The notes under the pieces: model-generated | The model's input: the letters and a program-made list of their open reading frames with translations, nothing else | Told to the model about the DNA's origin: nothing | Databases searched by the model: none | In this document: positions 1-9,475 of the stretch, one piece after another | Numbering within the stretch: position 1 is the stretch's first letter | Layout: each line of letters starts with the position of its first letter | Made by a program: the position numbers and the translations under genes | From: DATFVA01 sp963771705 | GTDB lineage: Bacteria; Bacteroidota; Ignavibacteria; Ignavibacteriales; Ignavibacteriaceae | DNA length: 64,000 nucleotides | Assembly: GCA_963771705.1 (NCBI GenBank) | Contig: CAVYUP010000010.1 | Location: 62,001 to 126,000 of the forward strand | Direction of reading: 5' to 3'

Positions 1-2341
1 CACTGAAGGTAATCCCCGGATGGTAAATATCCACAAAGAATGCTGGTTTGGTGGCTGTAAGAATAATAAAGTCAGTTACCGATCCTTCGGGTAAGGATAT
101 TTTTAAGCCGGGATCGGCCATACTGATATGTTTCCATTCTTTATCAGTATAAAAATTTCTGTGTATGATACTTCTATTCTCGTCATAGAGTGTCGCAACA
201 ACAACCCGGTTTTCTGTGTCAGAAAACTTTAAGGTATTTATCTTATCAGCTTCAGCAGACCTTCCTTTAGATGCAGATAACTTCTTTGATTTATTATAAA
301 GCATTCGGCCGTTCAGGGAGTCGAACACGTTTGTTTCAAGAGTATACTGCGCAGTCCCTTTATCATTCAAAACAAATATTTTTAATAATGTCCCCGACTT
401 CCTGAAATTTATAACGGTATCCGAAAAGGCCTTCTTAACGAAGTAATATGACATTTTAGGAGTATTCGACGCATCAATTAATGACCAGCTGGTTACCGGC
501 CAGCAGTCGTTCAGCTGCCAGATAATAGTGCCGCTTGTTACTTTATTGTTCGACCTCCAGTGCTCAAGGCAGCTTTTTAATGCGAGTCCCTGATTTAACT
601 GGGCCAGGTATATGAAATCCTCCCACTCTGTTCTGAGAGGGAGATGAGCCGTAAGAAAACGGATCACCCGTTCGGGGCCTTCAATCTGTTTGTTATAATA
701 CTCAAACCCTGCACTTTGTATTTTCCTTTTTCCCGCGGGGAGTATTTTATTAAAAGTATCAATATTGGCAGGACCCTGGAAACCGAATTCAGTTACAAAT
801 AAACTTTGGTCATTTACTACTTTTGAATAGTCGATCCAGTTGCTCCAGATATCCCATTGATGGGTGTTGCCTGAAGTCTGCGAATTGGGATCTTCATCTT
901 TTCCAAAAGGTGAGGATGGCCGGTATGGTGTTTGAGGATCGAGGGATTTCATTAAAGCAGGTATAACCTTATGAAATATTTTATAACCGGGCATCTCTCT
1001 GTAAGAACCGGAGAGAGTCCTGTGCCAGATCCATTCGTTCTCATTATTACCGCACCATAAAGCGATACATGGATGAGATCGCAGTCGTTCCACGTTCTGA
1101 GTAATCTCTACAGAAACTGATTTTATGAACTCATCATGCTCGGGATAATTTTCACAGGCGAACATAAAATCCTGCCAGACCATTAGACCAAGCTTGTCAC
1201 ACAGATTATAAAACTCATCATTTTCATAAATGCCTCCGCCCCATACTCTTACCATATTTGCATTGGCATCTGCGGCAAGAGTTAAAAGCTCACCATATCT
1301 CTTTTCGTTAACGCGGGTCAGAAATGAATCGGCCGGGATCCAGTTCATCCCTTTTATATAGATCCGCTTGTTGTTAACCCTGAAACGGAACACAGGCTTA
1401 TCGTTATCGGTAAGTTCGAGTTCAATTTTTCTGATGCCCACTTTCTTATTTACTTCATCAAGTATTTCACCTTTGCCGCCTGTTATACTTATCTTAAGAT
1501 CGTACAAATTCTGTTCGCCGCTTCCGTTCGGCCACCATAAAGAGGGATTGTCTATTTCAAAACTCACCGTGTGCTTCTTGTTGTTACCCGGAGTGATTTC
1601 TTTTGAGTACGAAGTGTCCTTACCGGCTAATGTAATTACAGCTTTCACAGGTTCCTTAGTATAAAGGTCCGCCTGGAAACTTATTTTAACTCTGGCTTTT
1701 CCGGCTGATAGTTTATCAGTATTGACCCTGACAGCTCGTATAGCGGCCTTTTCTACGGCAGTCAGATAAACGGGACGCCAGATACCTGAGGTCGGGTAAG
1801 ACGGACCCCAGTCCCATCCGAATGAATATTGCGCCTTTCTGATATGAACCCTGAATGAATCTTTTGCCGGTGACAGCCGTCCGTATCTTTCTTCATTTTT
1901 TTTAGCCACACTTAAAGGTGAATCAAACCAGAGCTCTAGTACATTCATCCCTGTGTTCAGTACCTGGTCAACATTAAATTCATACCGGATAAACATATTG
2001 TCTGCCCTGCCGAGAAGCTTGTGATTCAGAAATATATCCGCGGCGGTATCAATCCCTTCAAAAACCAGCTTTATAACAGAACTTCTGCTTAGTCCTTCCG
2101 GGTAATTAAATTCAGTTTTGTACGTCCAGCTGCTCTTCGATATCCAGTTATAATTGAATTCATTCTTTTCTTTAAAAGGATTTTCTATGATGCCGGCATT
2201 CAGAAGATCAGTATGAATGGTTCCCGGAACCTCCGCCGGTATCCAGTTCTTCAACTTTTTGCGCGGAACATCATTATCATTTGATGTCTTTCCGGTCAGC
2301 TTAACGCTCCAGTTATCATGCAGGTAGAACTTTTTACTCAT
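1..2341 (-). CDS. GH2 beta-mannosidase (C-terminus cut by window edge)
   Basis: Open frame of about 780 residues that starts at the ATG at 2341 and runs off the left edge. It reads as a glycoside hydrolase family 2 beta-mannosidase: an N-terminal jelly-roll (about 1-200) with the motif SFGWDWGPSYP, an immunoglobulin-like middle domain, then a TIM barrel beginning near IYIKGMNWIPADSF. The likely acid/base is E434 in WCGNNE and the nucleophile E518 in TEFGF, both intact. The family removes non-reducing-end beta-linked mannose from manno-oligosaccharides. No signal peptide is visible, so it may act in the cytoplasm after import. Its start overlaps the end of the preceding gene by 8 bp, which suggests translational coupling. 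It is the last visible gene of the mannan-type locus. A beta-galactosidase is less likely because WCGNNE and WDWGP are mannosidase-type motifs. Confidence 0.88.
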   Translation of the reverse strand, partial: MSKKFYLHDNWSVKLTGKTSNDNDVPRKKLKNWIPAEVPGTIHTDLLNAGIIENPFKEKNEFNYNWISKSSWTYKTEFNYPEGLSRSSVIKLVFEGIDTAADIFLNHKLLGRADNMFIRYEFNVDQVLNTGMNVLELWFDSPLSVAKKNEERYGRLSPAKDSFRVHIRKAQYSFGWDWGPSYPTSGIWRPVYLTAVEKAAIRAVRVNTDKLSAGKARVKISFQADLYTKEPVKAVITLAGKDTSYSKEITPGNNKKHTVSFEIDNPSLWWPNGSGEQNLYDLKISITGGKGEILDEVNKKVGIRKIELELTDNDKPVFRFRVNNKRIYIKGMNWIPADSFLTRVNEKRYGELLTLAADANANMVRVWGGGIYENDEFYNLCDKLGLMVWQDFMFACENYPEHDEFIKSVSVEITQNVERLRSHPCIALWCGNNENEWIWHRTLSGSYREMPGYKIFHKVIPALMKSLDPQTPYRPSSPFGKDEDPNSQTSGNTHQWDIWSNWIDYSKVVNDQSLFVTEFGFQGPANIDTFNKILPAGKRKIQSAGFEYYNKQIEGPERVIRFLTAHLPLRTEWEDFIYLAQLNQGLALKSCLEHWRSNNKVTSGTIIWQLNDCWPVTSWSLIDASNTPKMSYYFVKKAFSDTVINFRKSGTLLKIFVLNDKGTAQYTLETNVFDSLNGRMLYNKSKKLSASKGRSAEADKINTLKFSDTENRVVVATLYDENRSIIHRNFYTDKEWKHISMADPGLKISLPEGSVTDFIILTATKPAFFVDIYHPGITFS

Positions 2342-4910
2342 TATCCTTATTAAACTCCATTTTAATATTTGCTCCCTGGTTTTTATATACAAAAGTGAAA
2401 CGGATAATTTTTGTTCCGCCATCGTCATCAATTTCAGCCTTTTCAACAGATTCTTTCCCGTCAATAAATATTTTTGAAGGAATATCAGGGGATATGACCG
2501 TAACCTCGTCTGAATGACCGGGGAAGCTTTTCAGGGAAAGCTCTAATGCTCCGGAACTGTTATCATACCGTGCTGACTCAAGCAGCGATCTGCAGTCAGC
2601 AAGATACGGAGCCGAAGGTATACCAGCTTCCAGTTTAATGTTATCATACCTTCCATGGTATGGGATGACGGCAGTGGGTAATTCTACTCCGTCATATAAA
2701 ACGCTTCTTAAATATTTTCCGCTGCCTGAAACCTGTACTTTAGAAAGCCTGCCGCTGCTGTAAAGATCCAATGAGACAGGCATCTTACCCGGATTATAAG
2801 GATCAAGATGAATGTTCCATGCATTTTCCTGAACGGCAAAGAGGTGATATAACGAGTAAAGATACCATCCTGCAGCCCACAGGAACTGAGGCTTATCTAC
2901 TGTTCCATAGGCAGATGGATCGTGGAAATTTCCGTCTCTGACTTCGTACATAGCAGGCTGACCATTTGGTCCTGCCATAACCCCCTCGACTGTCATAACA
3001 TTTTTAATAAAGGAAAATGCCTCATCCTTTTTCCCGTCAGCCATCAGGGCAAGCCCGTACCATGCATTTCCGTGGGGCCAGATACCGCCGTTGGCATAAA
3101 GGAAGGGGGCGCCCGCTTCATTGCCTACAAATTTCAGGTAGCTGCCAAGTGTGTCAAAATCCATAGGGAAAACATTATAGATACCCACCTTTTCGTCTAA
3201 TAGTTTTTTATGGGCCGTCTGAACGAGTTCATCAACCCTATTTTTATTCAATAAACCGTAGTGCGCTGCCAGAAGTGAACCTATATAATAATGGTCATCT
3301 TTCTTTCCGGGTTCATAATAATTAATAAGGTATTTAAGGCTGTCATCCCAAAGTACTGAATTAAGCTTTTGCTGCATTCTGCCGGCCATTTCTTCATAAT
3401 CAGGCAGTTTATCAAGGTTATTTCCCAGAACGGCGGAGATGAAGTTGAATTCTCGTATTGCTTTTACCGCAAGGATTGTCATATATGCTCTTGGACCAAA
3501 TCGGTTGCCTATATCCCACCAATCGGGCCTGTTTGACCACATCAAATCATCATCTCCTTTGGTCATCAATGCCTGTTTAAGACTTTTCTGAAGATAAGGA
3601 TAGAGAGTTCTTACAAAAGTTGTATCACCTGAATGGCGGAGATATGAGCCGGAAACAATGATCAGCCAGAAGTTATTCCAGTTGTCGTGTGCCGCAAACT
3701 CGGTAACATATGCGCTGTCTTTCCAGTAATAAGCATGAGGAATGATTTTGTTTTCGTCAGCATGCCTTATGATAAAATCAAGGTCGCGTTTAACCCGCGC
3801 GGTATCAAAATTAACAGCAGCAAGATCGGTCTTCAGCACATCATGAGTGAAGTAGAAATTATACTCTGCAGGGCATGGCATCGGAACAATCTCCCCGTCA
3901 ATGTAATGTGCGTTAACTTCAAGGATTGCCTTTGCCCAGGAAACTGATCTGTCAATTACCGGATCTCCCGAAATCAGCTCTGTTCCCTTATATACCTTTT
4001 TCAGCACTGCCTGTTCGTAAGCATTTACTTCTTTCTGGTAGTTCGCCCTAAGGTAATCCGCAAGTTTCTTTCCTTCATCCTGCCTGCACATACCTATAAC
4101 CTGTACGACGGTCATTGTTTCTCCGGGTTTCAGAGTTTTGCGGTAAAGGAATTTTGCGGCAGCACGTTGCTGACTTTTCCGGGGTATAACTTTATTATCC
4201 AGATTATCCTCCGAGAGCCAGTCATTGTCGGGATTAGTCAATCCCTCTATAGTGCTTATTGTGCTGAATGAGGACGGCTTTTCTGCTGCATTAACAATAA
4301 ATATCTGTGCACTCTGCGTCTGGGGATCATCAAAATTTGTAAAGATCGCAGGAATGCTTCCATCATACTCCGTCCAGGCCTTATCTATAAAATTAAAGGA
4401 GTGGCTTGTTCTTAACGCAGTCTCAAGATCAGTATAGAATTCGAATGGAGTATTTTCGTTCCTGTTATTTTTCAATTCGTATTTCACAACCATGGAGGGT
4501 TTTGTACCAGTAAAAGAATAAGAGACTGAAACAGATTTATCGGCGTCATCATTGTGAAAATCGACAGAGTAAGGAGTTAACGAAAATTCAAAAGGCTGCT
4601 TACCGATAAATTCTTTAGGACCGCTCCCGATTTTTAGTCCAAGCTGCATAATGAAAGAAGTATCCCGTTTCCAGTAATCGGTACTCTCATCAAGACTATT
4701 TGCCACGGGATAATAAAAGCTTATCCTTTGAAGGAGCGGTGAACTATGATGCAGTTCAATTCCGGCGAAAGGTCCGCCCACTTCAATTTTTGCATCCCCC
4801 TTGTAATCAATCTTTAATTTTTCGTCGGAAATCTGTCCTTTGCTTACAGAAGATACCAGCAGCATTAGCACAAAAATGAGCATTGAGAATCTTACCAGTA
4901 CCTTTAACAT
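2334..4910 (-). CDS. Secreted six-hairpin (alpha/alpha-barrel) glycosidase-like protein
   Basis: 858 residues with a hydrophobic N-terminal signal (about 1-25). The first 300 residues look like a beta-sandwich domain; residues about 310-720 look like an alpha/alpha toroid of the six-hairpin superfamily, with features shared with glycogen-debranching and GH63/GH116-type catalytic domains (YFTHDVLKTDLAA, then AHDNWNNFWLIIVSGSYL, then NRPDWWDIGNRFGPRAY). The C-terminal 120 residues form another beta domain. The substrate cannot be read from sequence; the setting between GH130 and GH2 genes suggests a beta-mannan or side-chain sugar. A start at 4910 has an upstream GAGG, 7 bp after the preceding stop. 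Function is inferred at superfamily level only. Confidence 0.7.
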   Translation of the reverse strand: MLKVLVRFSMLIFVLMLLVSSVSKGQISDEKLKIDYKGDAKIEVGGPFAGIELHHSSPLLQRISFYYPVANSLDESTDYWKRDTSFIMQLGLKIGSGPKEFIGKQPFEFSLTPYSVDFHNDDADKSVSVSYSFTGTKPSMVVKYELKNNRNENTPFEFYTDLETALRTSHSFNFIDKAWTEYDGSIPAIFTNFDDPQTQSAQIFIVNAAEKPSSFSTISTIEGLTNPDNDWLSEDNLDNKVIPRKSQQRAAAKFLYRKTLKPGETMTVVQVIGMCRQDEGKKLADYLRANYQKEVNAYEQAVLKKVYKGTELISGDPVIDRSVSWAKAILEVNAHYIDGEIVPMPCPAEYNFYFTHDVLKTDLAAVNFDTARVKRDLDFIIRHADENKIIPHAYYWKDSAYVTEFAAHDNWNNFWLIIVSGSYLRHSGDTTFVRTLYPYLQKSLKQALMTKGDDDLMWSNRPDWWDIGNRFGPRAYMTILAVKAIREFNFISAVLGNNLDKLPDYEEMAGRMQQKLNSVLWDDSLKYLINYYEPGKKDDHYYIGSLLAAHYGLLNKNRVDELVQTAHKKLLDEKVGIYNVFPMDFDTLGSYLKFVGNEAGAPFLYANGGIWPHGNAWYGLALMADGKKDEAFSFIKNVMTVEGVMAGPNGQPAMYEVRDGNFHDPSAYGTVDKPQFLWAAGWYLYSLYHLFAVQENAWNIHLDPYNPGKMPVSLDLYSSGRLSKVQVSGSGKYLRSVLYDGVELPTAVIPYHGRYDNIKLEAGIPSAPYLADCRSLLESARYDNSSGALELSLKSFPGHSDEVTVISPDIPSKIFIDGKESVEKAEIDDDGGTKIIRFTFVYKNQGANIKMEFNKDNE

Positions 4911-4917
4911 ATAAACC

Positions 4918-6381
4918 TCATTCGGATTTTAATTCATTTAACAGATCTGACAGATTTACCTTTGCAAAGCTGCCCGCATAATCAGATACGGCATAAGGAA
5001 TAATTAATTCTCCGTCTTTTACTATACTGCCGCAGGTATAAACTACGTTCGGGACGTAACCCTCTCGCTCCTCTTCATCGGCACTAATAAGAGGTTCTTT
5101 GAGCCGGCCGATTACTTTACCCGGATCATTTAAATCCAGCAGCATAGCGCCGATGCAGTATTTTCTTACCGGACCAACTCCGTGTGTGAGCATCAGCCAT
5201 CCTTTTTCCGTTTCTATAGGTGATCCGCAGTTCCCCTGCTGTATAAGTTCCCAGTTAAATGCCGGTTCGGATAATAGTTTTTTTGAATTCCAGAAAAGCA
5301 GATCATTAGAGTACATTATATAATTATTTTCGTTATCCTGCCTGGAAAGCATGACATACTTTCCATTGATCTTTCGCGGAAAAAGGGCCATCCCTTTATT
5401 ACTTGCTTCAGAACCGAAAATTTTATTTATCCTGAAGTGCAGGAAGTCATTCGTTTCAAGAAGCTGCGACTGGATTCTCCTCCCGTTATAGGCAGTGTAG
5501 GTTGCATAATATGATTTGATCCCTTCCTCATTACAAAATTCAACAAAGCGGGCATCTTCCACGCCATTGGACTCGGCAGGGCTTGCGGGGAAAATAATTC
5601 TTTCAGATAAAGGAATTTCTTCATTGTAAAATATTTCATATTCAGAACGGGAAAATGAGAGAAGCTCTTCCGCGGTTAACCTGCTGTCTTTATTATCATA
5701 ACGCGGATCAGATAGTACTTGCTTAAGAGTATCTTCAAGTTCGTTTAAGGTAAATGTATTCCCAAGGTTTCCGGATACTTTTGAAGTGAACTGGCCAGTA
5801 AAACCTGAAGCTTCAGCTTTCCTTATAAAAAGATTTTTATCATAAACAGGGTTGGCGCCGGAAACCGGTGCTGAAACGAATTGTCCCGTATCATCAAGAT
5901 TAATTTTATTAATGCCGTCAATTACACCGGTGCGAAACAAAATTGAGGATATATGCCCCTCTCCCACTCCTCTGAGACTTAGTATAAACCTTCTGCTTCC
6001 TTCCGGAAGTCCCGACTGAACAGGATGCCAGATAATAGAAGGATTAAATAAAGCTGTCGATTCAAGTGAATATTCCATTGAAAATGACGCTCCGGCAAGA
6101 AGCTTTCTTTCTCTGCTGATTTCCTTATCAGCTGGAAAATATGCGGCTATCTGGTTAAACCGCATCCGGAAAAAATCTTCTGTATTCCTGTGCCTTAGGT
6201 TAAATTCTTTACTGACCCTCTCCCATTCATTCCTGACTTCTGTCTCGCTGAGCTCTAGTATCCTGTTTATGATATTCATCTTCTGGTTTTCCGATGACGG
6301 CTCCAAAGGACGAAGCAGTACTTTTCTAAAATCAGGTTCTATAAGAGTCCGTGTTTTTTCTACCTTCATTTCCCGGATCAT
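4918..6381 (-). CDS. GH130 glycoside phosphorylase/hydrolase, long form
   Basis: 487 residues, no signal peptide, so cytoplasmic. The C-terminal 230 residues carry five-bladed beta-propeller features of GH130: GVEDARFV with the probable catalytic acid D276, a repeated Y-A-T-Y-T-A-Y strand, KINGKYVMLSRQD, and GSPIETEKGWLMLTHGVGP. The family cleaves beta-mannosides, usually by phosphorolysis to mannose 1-phosphate, sometimes by hydrolysis. An extra N-terminal region of about 100 residues sets it apart from the 302-residue GH130 at 7664. The start overlaps the previous stop by 4 bp (ATGA). Which linkage is cut (beta-1,2 or beta-1,4) and whether phosphate is used cannot be decided by eye. Confidence 0.82.
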   Translation of the reverse strand: MIREMKVEKTRTLIEPDFRKVLLRPLEPSSENQKMNIINRILELSETEVRNEWERVSKEFNLRHRNTEDFFRMRFNQIAAYFPADKEISRERKLLAGASFSMEYSLESTALFNPSIIWHPVQSGLPEGSRRFILSLRGVGEGHISSILFRTGVIDGINKINLDDTGQFVSAPVSGANPVYDKNLFIRKAEASGFTGQFTSKVSGNLGNTFTLNELEDTLKQVLSDPRYDNKDSRLTAEELLSFSRSEYEIFYNEEIPLSERIIFPASPAESNGVEDARFVEFCNEEGIKSYYATYTAYNGRRIQSQLLETNDFLHFRINKIFGSEASNKGMALFPRKINGKYVMLSRQDNENNYIMYSNDLLFWNSKKLLSEPAFNWELIQQGNCGSPIETEKGWLMLTHGVGPVRKYCIGAMLLDLNDPGKVIGRLKEPLISADEEEREGYVPNVVYTCGSIVKDGELIIPYAVSDYAGSFAKVNLSDLLNELKSE

Positions 6382-7676
6382 TCCTCTTCAGATTTCAAAA
6401 TATCTTTTTTTGTTAAACCATACTTGCTGAGCATCTGCATCGAAAGCAGCGCTTCTATTGTTGACTCGGCTCCCGAGTTAAGGTTGATCTCACTTTCGGA
6501 GTTTATGCCGTCATAGCAGATCCCGGTTGATGGATTATACATCTGTGCATGGGCCGGGTTATTACCAAAAAACCAGCGGGCAATTTTAGCGGCCTTTAAT
6601 TTATAAAGCGAATCTTCTGTTAAAGAAAAAGCTTCCAGCGATGCGAACAACATCGGCCTTATTCCGTAAGCGATCTGTGAAAATTTATCCTGCTTTGAAA
6701 AACTGAATCCTTTTCCTTCCCTGGCGATCTCAAAGCCGCTGAGGTAGTTGTTTTTAAGCAGGTAATCATAAAAGAAATTTATTTCCTTTACAGCCGCCTC
6801 CCGGATATCTGTCCTCTTTAATATTCGTGATGCTTTCAACAGTGCGTATGACTGACTGCTTCCGTACGCATGCCATTCATTCTGCCAACTCAGAATAGCT
6901 CCGTAAGGAACCTCCTCAGAACCGCCCTTCTGCATCATAAGAATACCGTCACTCAATTTATCCATATACGGAATAACGGACGAGTCCTTCATCAGCTCAT
7001 ACACATTCGCAAAGGCAAGTAACAAAACGGCAGCCTGGTCTGATGCGCTTCCATCAGGAAGCCACCCGGGAATTTTAATACCATTTATGTCTCCTGTTTT
7101 CTGATCACCCGGGAAAGACTGTTCCGCTGCGCGAACAGATCTTTTTAAGGAAGCCTCAATCCTTACAGCTAAATCGGGATTAACGTTTTTAAGAACACCA
7201 TAACCTTCAGAAAGTGCCCACATCGCGCGCCAGCTCCACCAGCCTGCCTGGCTGACGCTGTTTTTATGGGTCTTGTTTATTGTATGATCATCAAATATGA
7301 AATTATAAAAGAAGCCGTTATCTGACTGCATAAACAAAAGGAAGTCCATTAGTCTCTCCGCTTTTAAGAGAGCCGCGGTATCTTTCCCGGCGTCATATTC
7401 TTTCAGATAAAAAACTGCGGCCCTGGAAGCATCATCAACGCATGCAGCTCCTTCATCATCATCTGAGATCCATTTATAGCCGGGATAATCACTATATATG
7501 TGTATAATCCCCATTATACTTTCATTTATATTGATCTCCTCATATAGAGAATCCAGATGAGATGTATTCACCAGGTTCTTCACATGCTCCGGCTCCTGTG
7601 CATATTCACGGGAAGAAAACAGGAACAGGATAGAAAACGTTAAAAGAAATATTTTTATTTTTTTTATTTCAGACAT
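6378..7676 (-). CDS. Exported alpha/alpha-toroid protein of unknown activity
   Basis: 432 residues when started at the ATG at 7676, which leaves a clean signal peptide (charged start, hydrophobic 8-22, cut near YAQ). An ATG at 7715 is possible but would put 13 extra polar residues before the signal and overlap the previous gene by 52 bp instead of 13. The body is helical with repeated W and aromatic motifs (SVSQAGWWSWRAMWALSEGY, LPDGSASDQAAVLLLAFANVY) and a conserved-looking C-terminal block with NSGAESTIEALLSM, as in six-hairpin or epimerase-like barrels. I do not recognise a characterised family. Position between two GH130 genes suggests a role in releasing or trimming oligosaccharides in the periplasm. 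Confidence 0.65.
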   Translation of the reverse strand: MSEIKKIKIFLLTFSILFLFSSREYAQEPEHVKNLVNTSHLDSLYEEININESIMGIIHIYSDYPGYKWISDDDEGAACVDDASRAAVFYLKEYDAGKDTAALLKAERLMDFLLFMQSDNGFFYNFIFDDHTINKTHKNSVSQAGWWSWRAMWALSEGYGVLKNVNPDLAVRIEASLKRSVRAAEQSFPGDQKTGDINGIKIPGWLPDGSASDQAAVLLLAFANVYELMKDSSVIPYMDKLSDGILMMQKGGSEEVPYGAILSWQNEWHAYGSSQSYALLKASRILKRTDIREAAVKEINFFYDYLLKNNYLSGFEIAREGKGFSFSKQDKFSQIAYGIRPMLFASLEAFSLTEDSLYKLKAAKIARWFFGNNPAHAQMYNPSTGICYDGINSESEINLNSGAESTIEALLSMQMLSKYGLTKKDILKSEEE

Positions 7677-8572
7677 AAAGACACCAGATATTCTTTTGTT
7701 GTAACTGCAAGGCATACGTTGGAATCGGCACCTGAGTAATAAATTTTTATCTCGCCGTCGGGTTCCATTATCCAGCCATTTGAAAAGACAACATTCATAA
7801 CATCACCCGTTCTTTCATGATCATGATCCGGCACAATTATCGGCTCACGGGTTCTGCCTTTTACAATCCAGGGTTTTTCAGAATCAAGAAGAACTGCACC
7901 AAGTTTGTAAATTGAGCTGGCAGGGAATTCTCTGACCCCATGATAAAGCATAAGCCAGCCGTTTTCCGTTTTCAAAGGATTGCTCGACGAACCTATTTTA
8001 GTGGTTTCCCAGGTGCCTGGCATGGGCTGCATCAGGATACGAGGCGAGCCCCAGTGAATAAGGTCTGGACTTCTGCTTATCCATACATCCTTTCTGTTTC
8101 CGGCAGACGGCCTGTCGACCTTCCAGTAGAAACCGTCTATTTTTTCAGGGAAAAGGGAACAGTCCTTATTGGATGGCTCGCTAATCGGACCATGGATGGT
8201 GAAAGCTTTAAAGTCCTTTGTTTCAGCCAGGATAACAAGGGGTTCATACTGCGAATAGCCGGTATAGGTTATATAATATGTATCTCCAATAGGGGTAATT
8301 CTGGCATCTTCAATTCCCCACTCAACATACTCGAAACAATCCTTATGATCCCCCGGCATAAGGCAGGGTTTATCTGAGACAGTAAATTTTATTCCGTCAG
8401 TACTCTCAGCCAGCGTAAAGGCCGATCTTCCGTCAGGCATCTCAGTCCTGCAGAGCAGCAGATAGCGCCCATCTAATTTTACAGCACCCGCATTAAAGAT
8501 AGAGTTAACCCGGAACGGTACATCATCTTTCGTAAGTAAAGGGTTGCCTTCATATTTAATTATTTTATCCAT
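7664..8572 (-). CDS. GH130 beta-mannoside phosphorylase-type enzyme
   Basis: 302 residues, the usual compact GH130 size, no signal peptide. Signature strands: NPLLTKDDVPF near the start, WGIEDARIT with the likely proton donor D89, YYITYTGYS, SLFPEKIDGFYWKVDRPS, KIGSSSNPLKTENGWLMLYHG, and GDVMNVVFSNG near the end. The family acts on beta-mannosyl disaccharides or oligosaccharides in the cytoplasm and typically makes alpha-mannose 1-phosphate. The start has a GGAG at good spacing and lies 84 bp after the permease gene, directly behind the ABC importer that would feed it. Phosphorylase versus hydrolase is not settled by the motifs read here. Confidence 0.87.
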   Translation of the reverse strand: MDKIIKYEGNPLLTKDDVPFRVNSIFNAGAVKLDGRYLLLCRTEMPDGRSAFTLAESTDGIKFTVSDKPCLMPGDHKDCFEYVEWGIEDARITPIGDTYYITYTGYSQYEPLVILAETKDFKAFTIHGPISEPSNKDCSLFPEKIDGFYWKVDRPSAGNRKDVWISRSPDLIHWGSPRILMQPMPGTWETTKIGSSSNPLKTENGWLMLYHGVREFPASSIYKLGAVLLDSEKPWIVKGRTREPIIVPDHDHERTGDVMNVVFSNGWIMEPDGEIKIYYSGADSNVCLAVTTKEYLVSLCLK

Positions 8573-8656
8573 TTATAACACTCCTTGTTCTACCTCTATG
8601 TTTTTGCGGACTGGTCTTAAAACCTGTTTATTATTTATCAATTTCTTTTTGTTTCC

Positions 8657-9475
8657 TTATTCTTTTAAGCCTGTTGAAGTCATACTCTGTATAAAATATT
8701 TCTGGAAGAAGAGATACGCTAATACAATAGGCAGAGCGAGCATTACTGCCGAAGCAAGCTTTACACCAAGCTGCGACTCCGCTCTGCCTCCGACAGAAAA
8801 CAATGTTACGAGCTGCGGCATAGTCATCAAGCTTTCATCACGTATAACAATAAGAGGCCACAGTACTTCGTTCCATGAAGCCATAAAAGTAATTATCGCG
8901 ATAGTAATTATAGCGGGTAGAGAATTCGGCCATAATATTCTGAAGATTATCTGAAGCTCATTACAGCCGTCTATTCTGGCAGCGTCAATCAGGCTGTCGG
9001 ATATAGTCTTGAAATACTGCCTGAACATAATAATGCTTAAGGCATTTACAAGGTACGGTACTATAAGTGCGAGGTAGGTATCAATCCATCCGAACTTTAC
9101 CATAATTATATACTGCGGAATCAGGGTAATCTGAAAAGGGAGCGTCATTGTAAAAATTATTATGTAAAATATCAGTTCCCTTCCCCGGAATTCAAGTTTG
9201 GCGAGCGCGTACCCTATCATCGAGCCGAAAACAAGTACGCCGATCGTAATAGACAAAGAGACAATCATACTGTTAATAAATGCCCCCCCTATAGGGATCT
9301 TGTCAAACATCTGGGAATAGCTGCTCAGTGTTAATGAATCAGGCAGCAGTGTAAGACTGCCGATCTCATTTTCGGGCGACACGGAACCCATTACCATCCA
9401 GTAAAAAGGGTAAACGAAGGTCAGAGCACTGACAGAGAGAGCGAAGTAAAACAATATTTTTTTTATGTATCTCAA
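8657..9475 (-). CDS. Sugar ABC transporter permease, MalG type
   Basis: 272 residues with six predicted membrane segments and the cytoplasmic EAA loop (IDAARIDGCNELQIIFRILWP) that contacts the ATPase. It belongs to the carbohydrate-uptake CUT1 permeases and pairs with the permease encoded just upstream. The start is a TTG at 9475; no in-frame ATG exists before the first membrane segment, and TTG overlaps the preceding TGA as TTGA, giving tight coupling. No ATPase gene lies in the locus, so a shared MsmK/MalK-type ATPase encoded elsewhere must power it (inference). Substrate is probably manno-oligosaccharide, judged from neighbours only. Confidence 0.9.
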   Translation of the reverse strand: MRYIKKILFYFALSVSALTFVYPFYWMVMGSVSPENEIGSLTLLPDSLTLSSYSQMFDKIPIGGAFINSMIVSLSITIGVLVFGSMIGYALAKLEFRGRELIFYIIIFTMTLPFQITLIPQYIIMVKFGWIDTYLALIVPYLVNALSIIMFRQYFKTISDSLIDAARIDGCNELQIIFRILWPNSLPAIITIAIITFMASWNEVLWPLIVIRDESLMTMPQLVTLFSVGGRAESQLGVKLASAVMLALPIVLAYLFFQKYFIQSMTSTGLKE

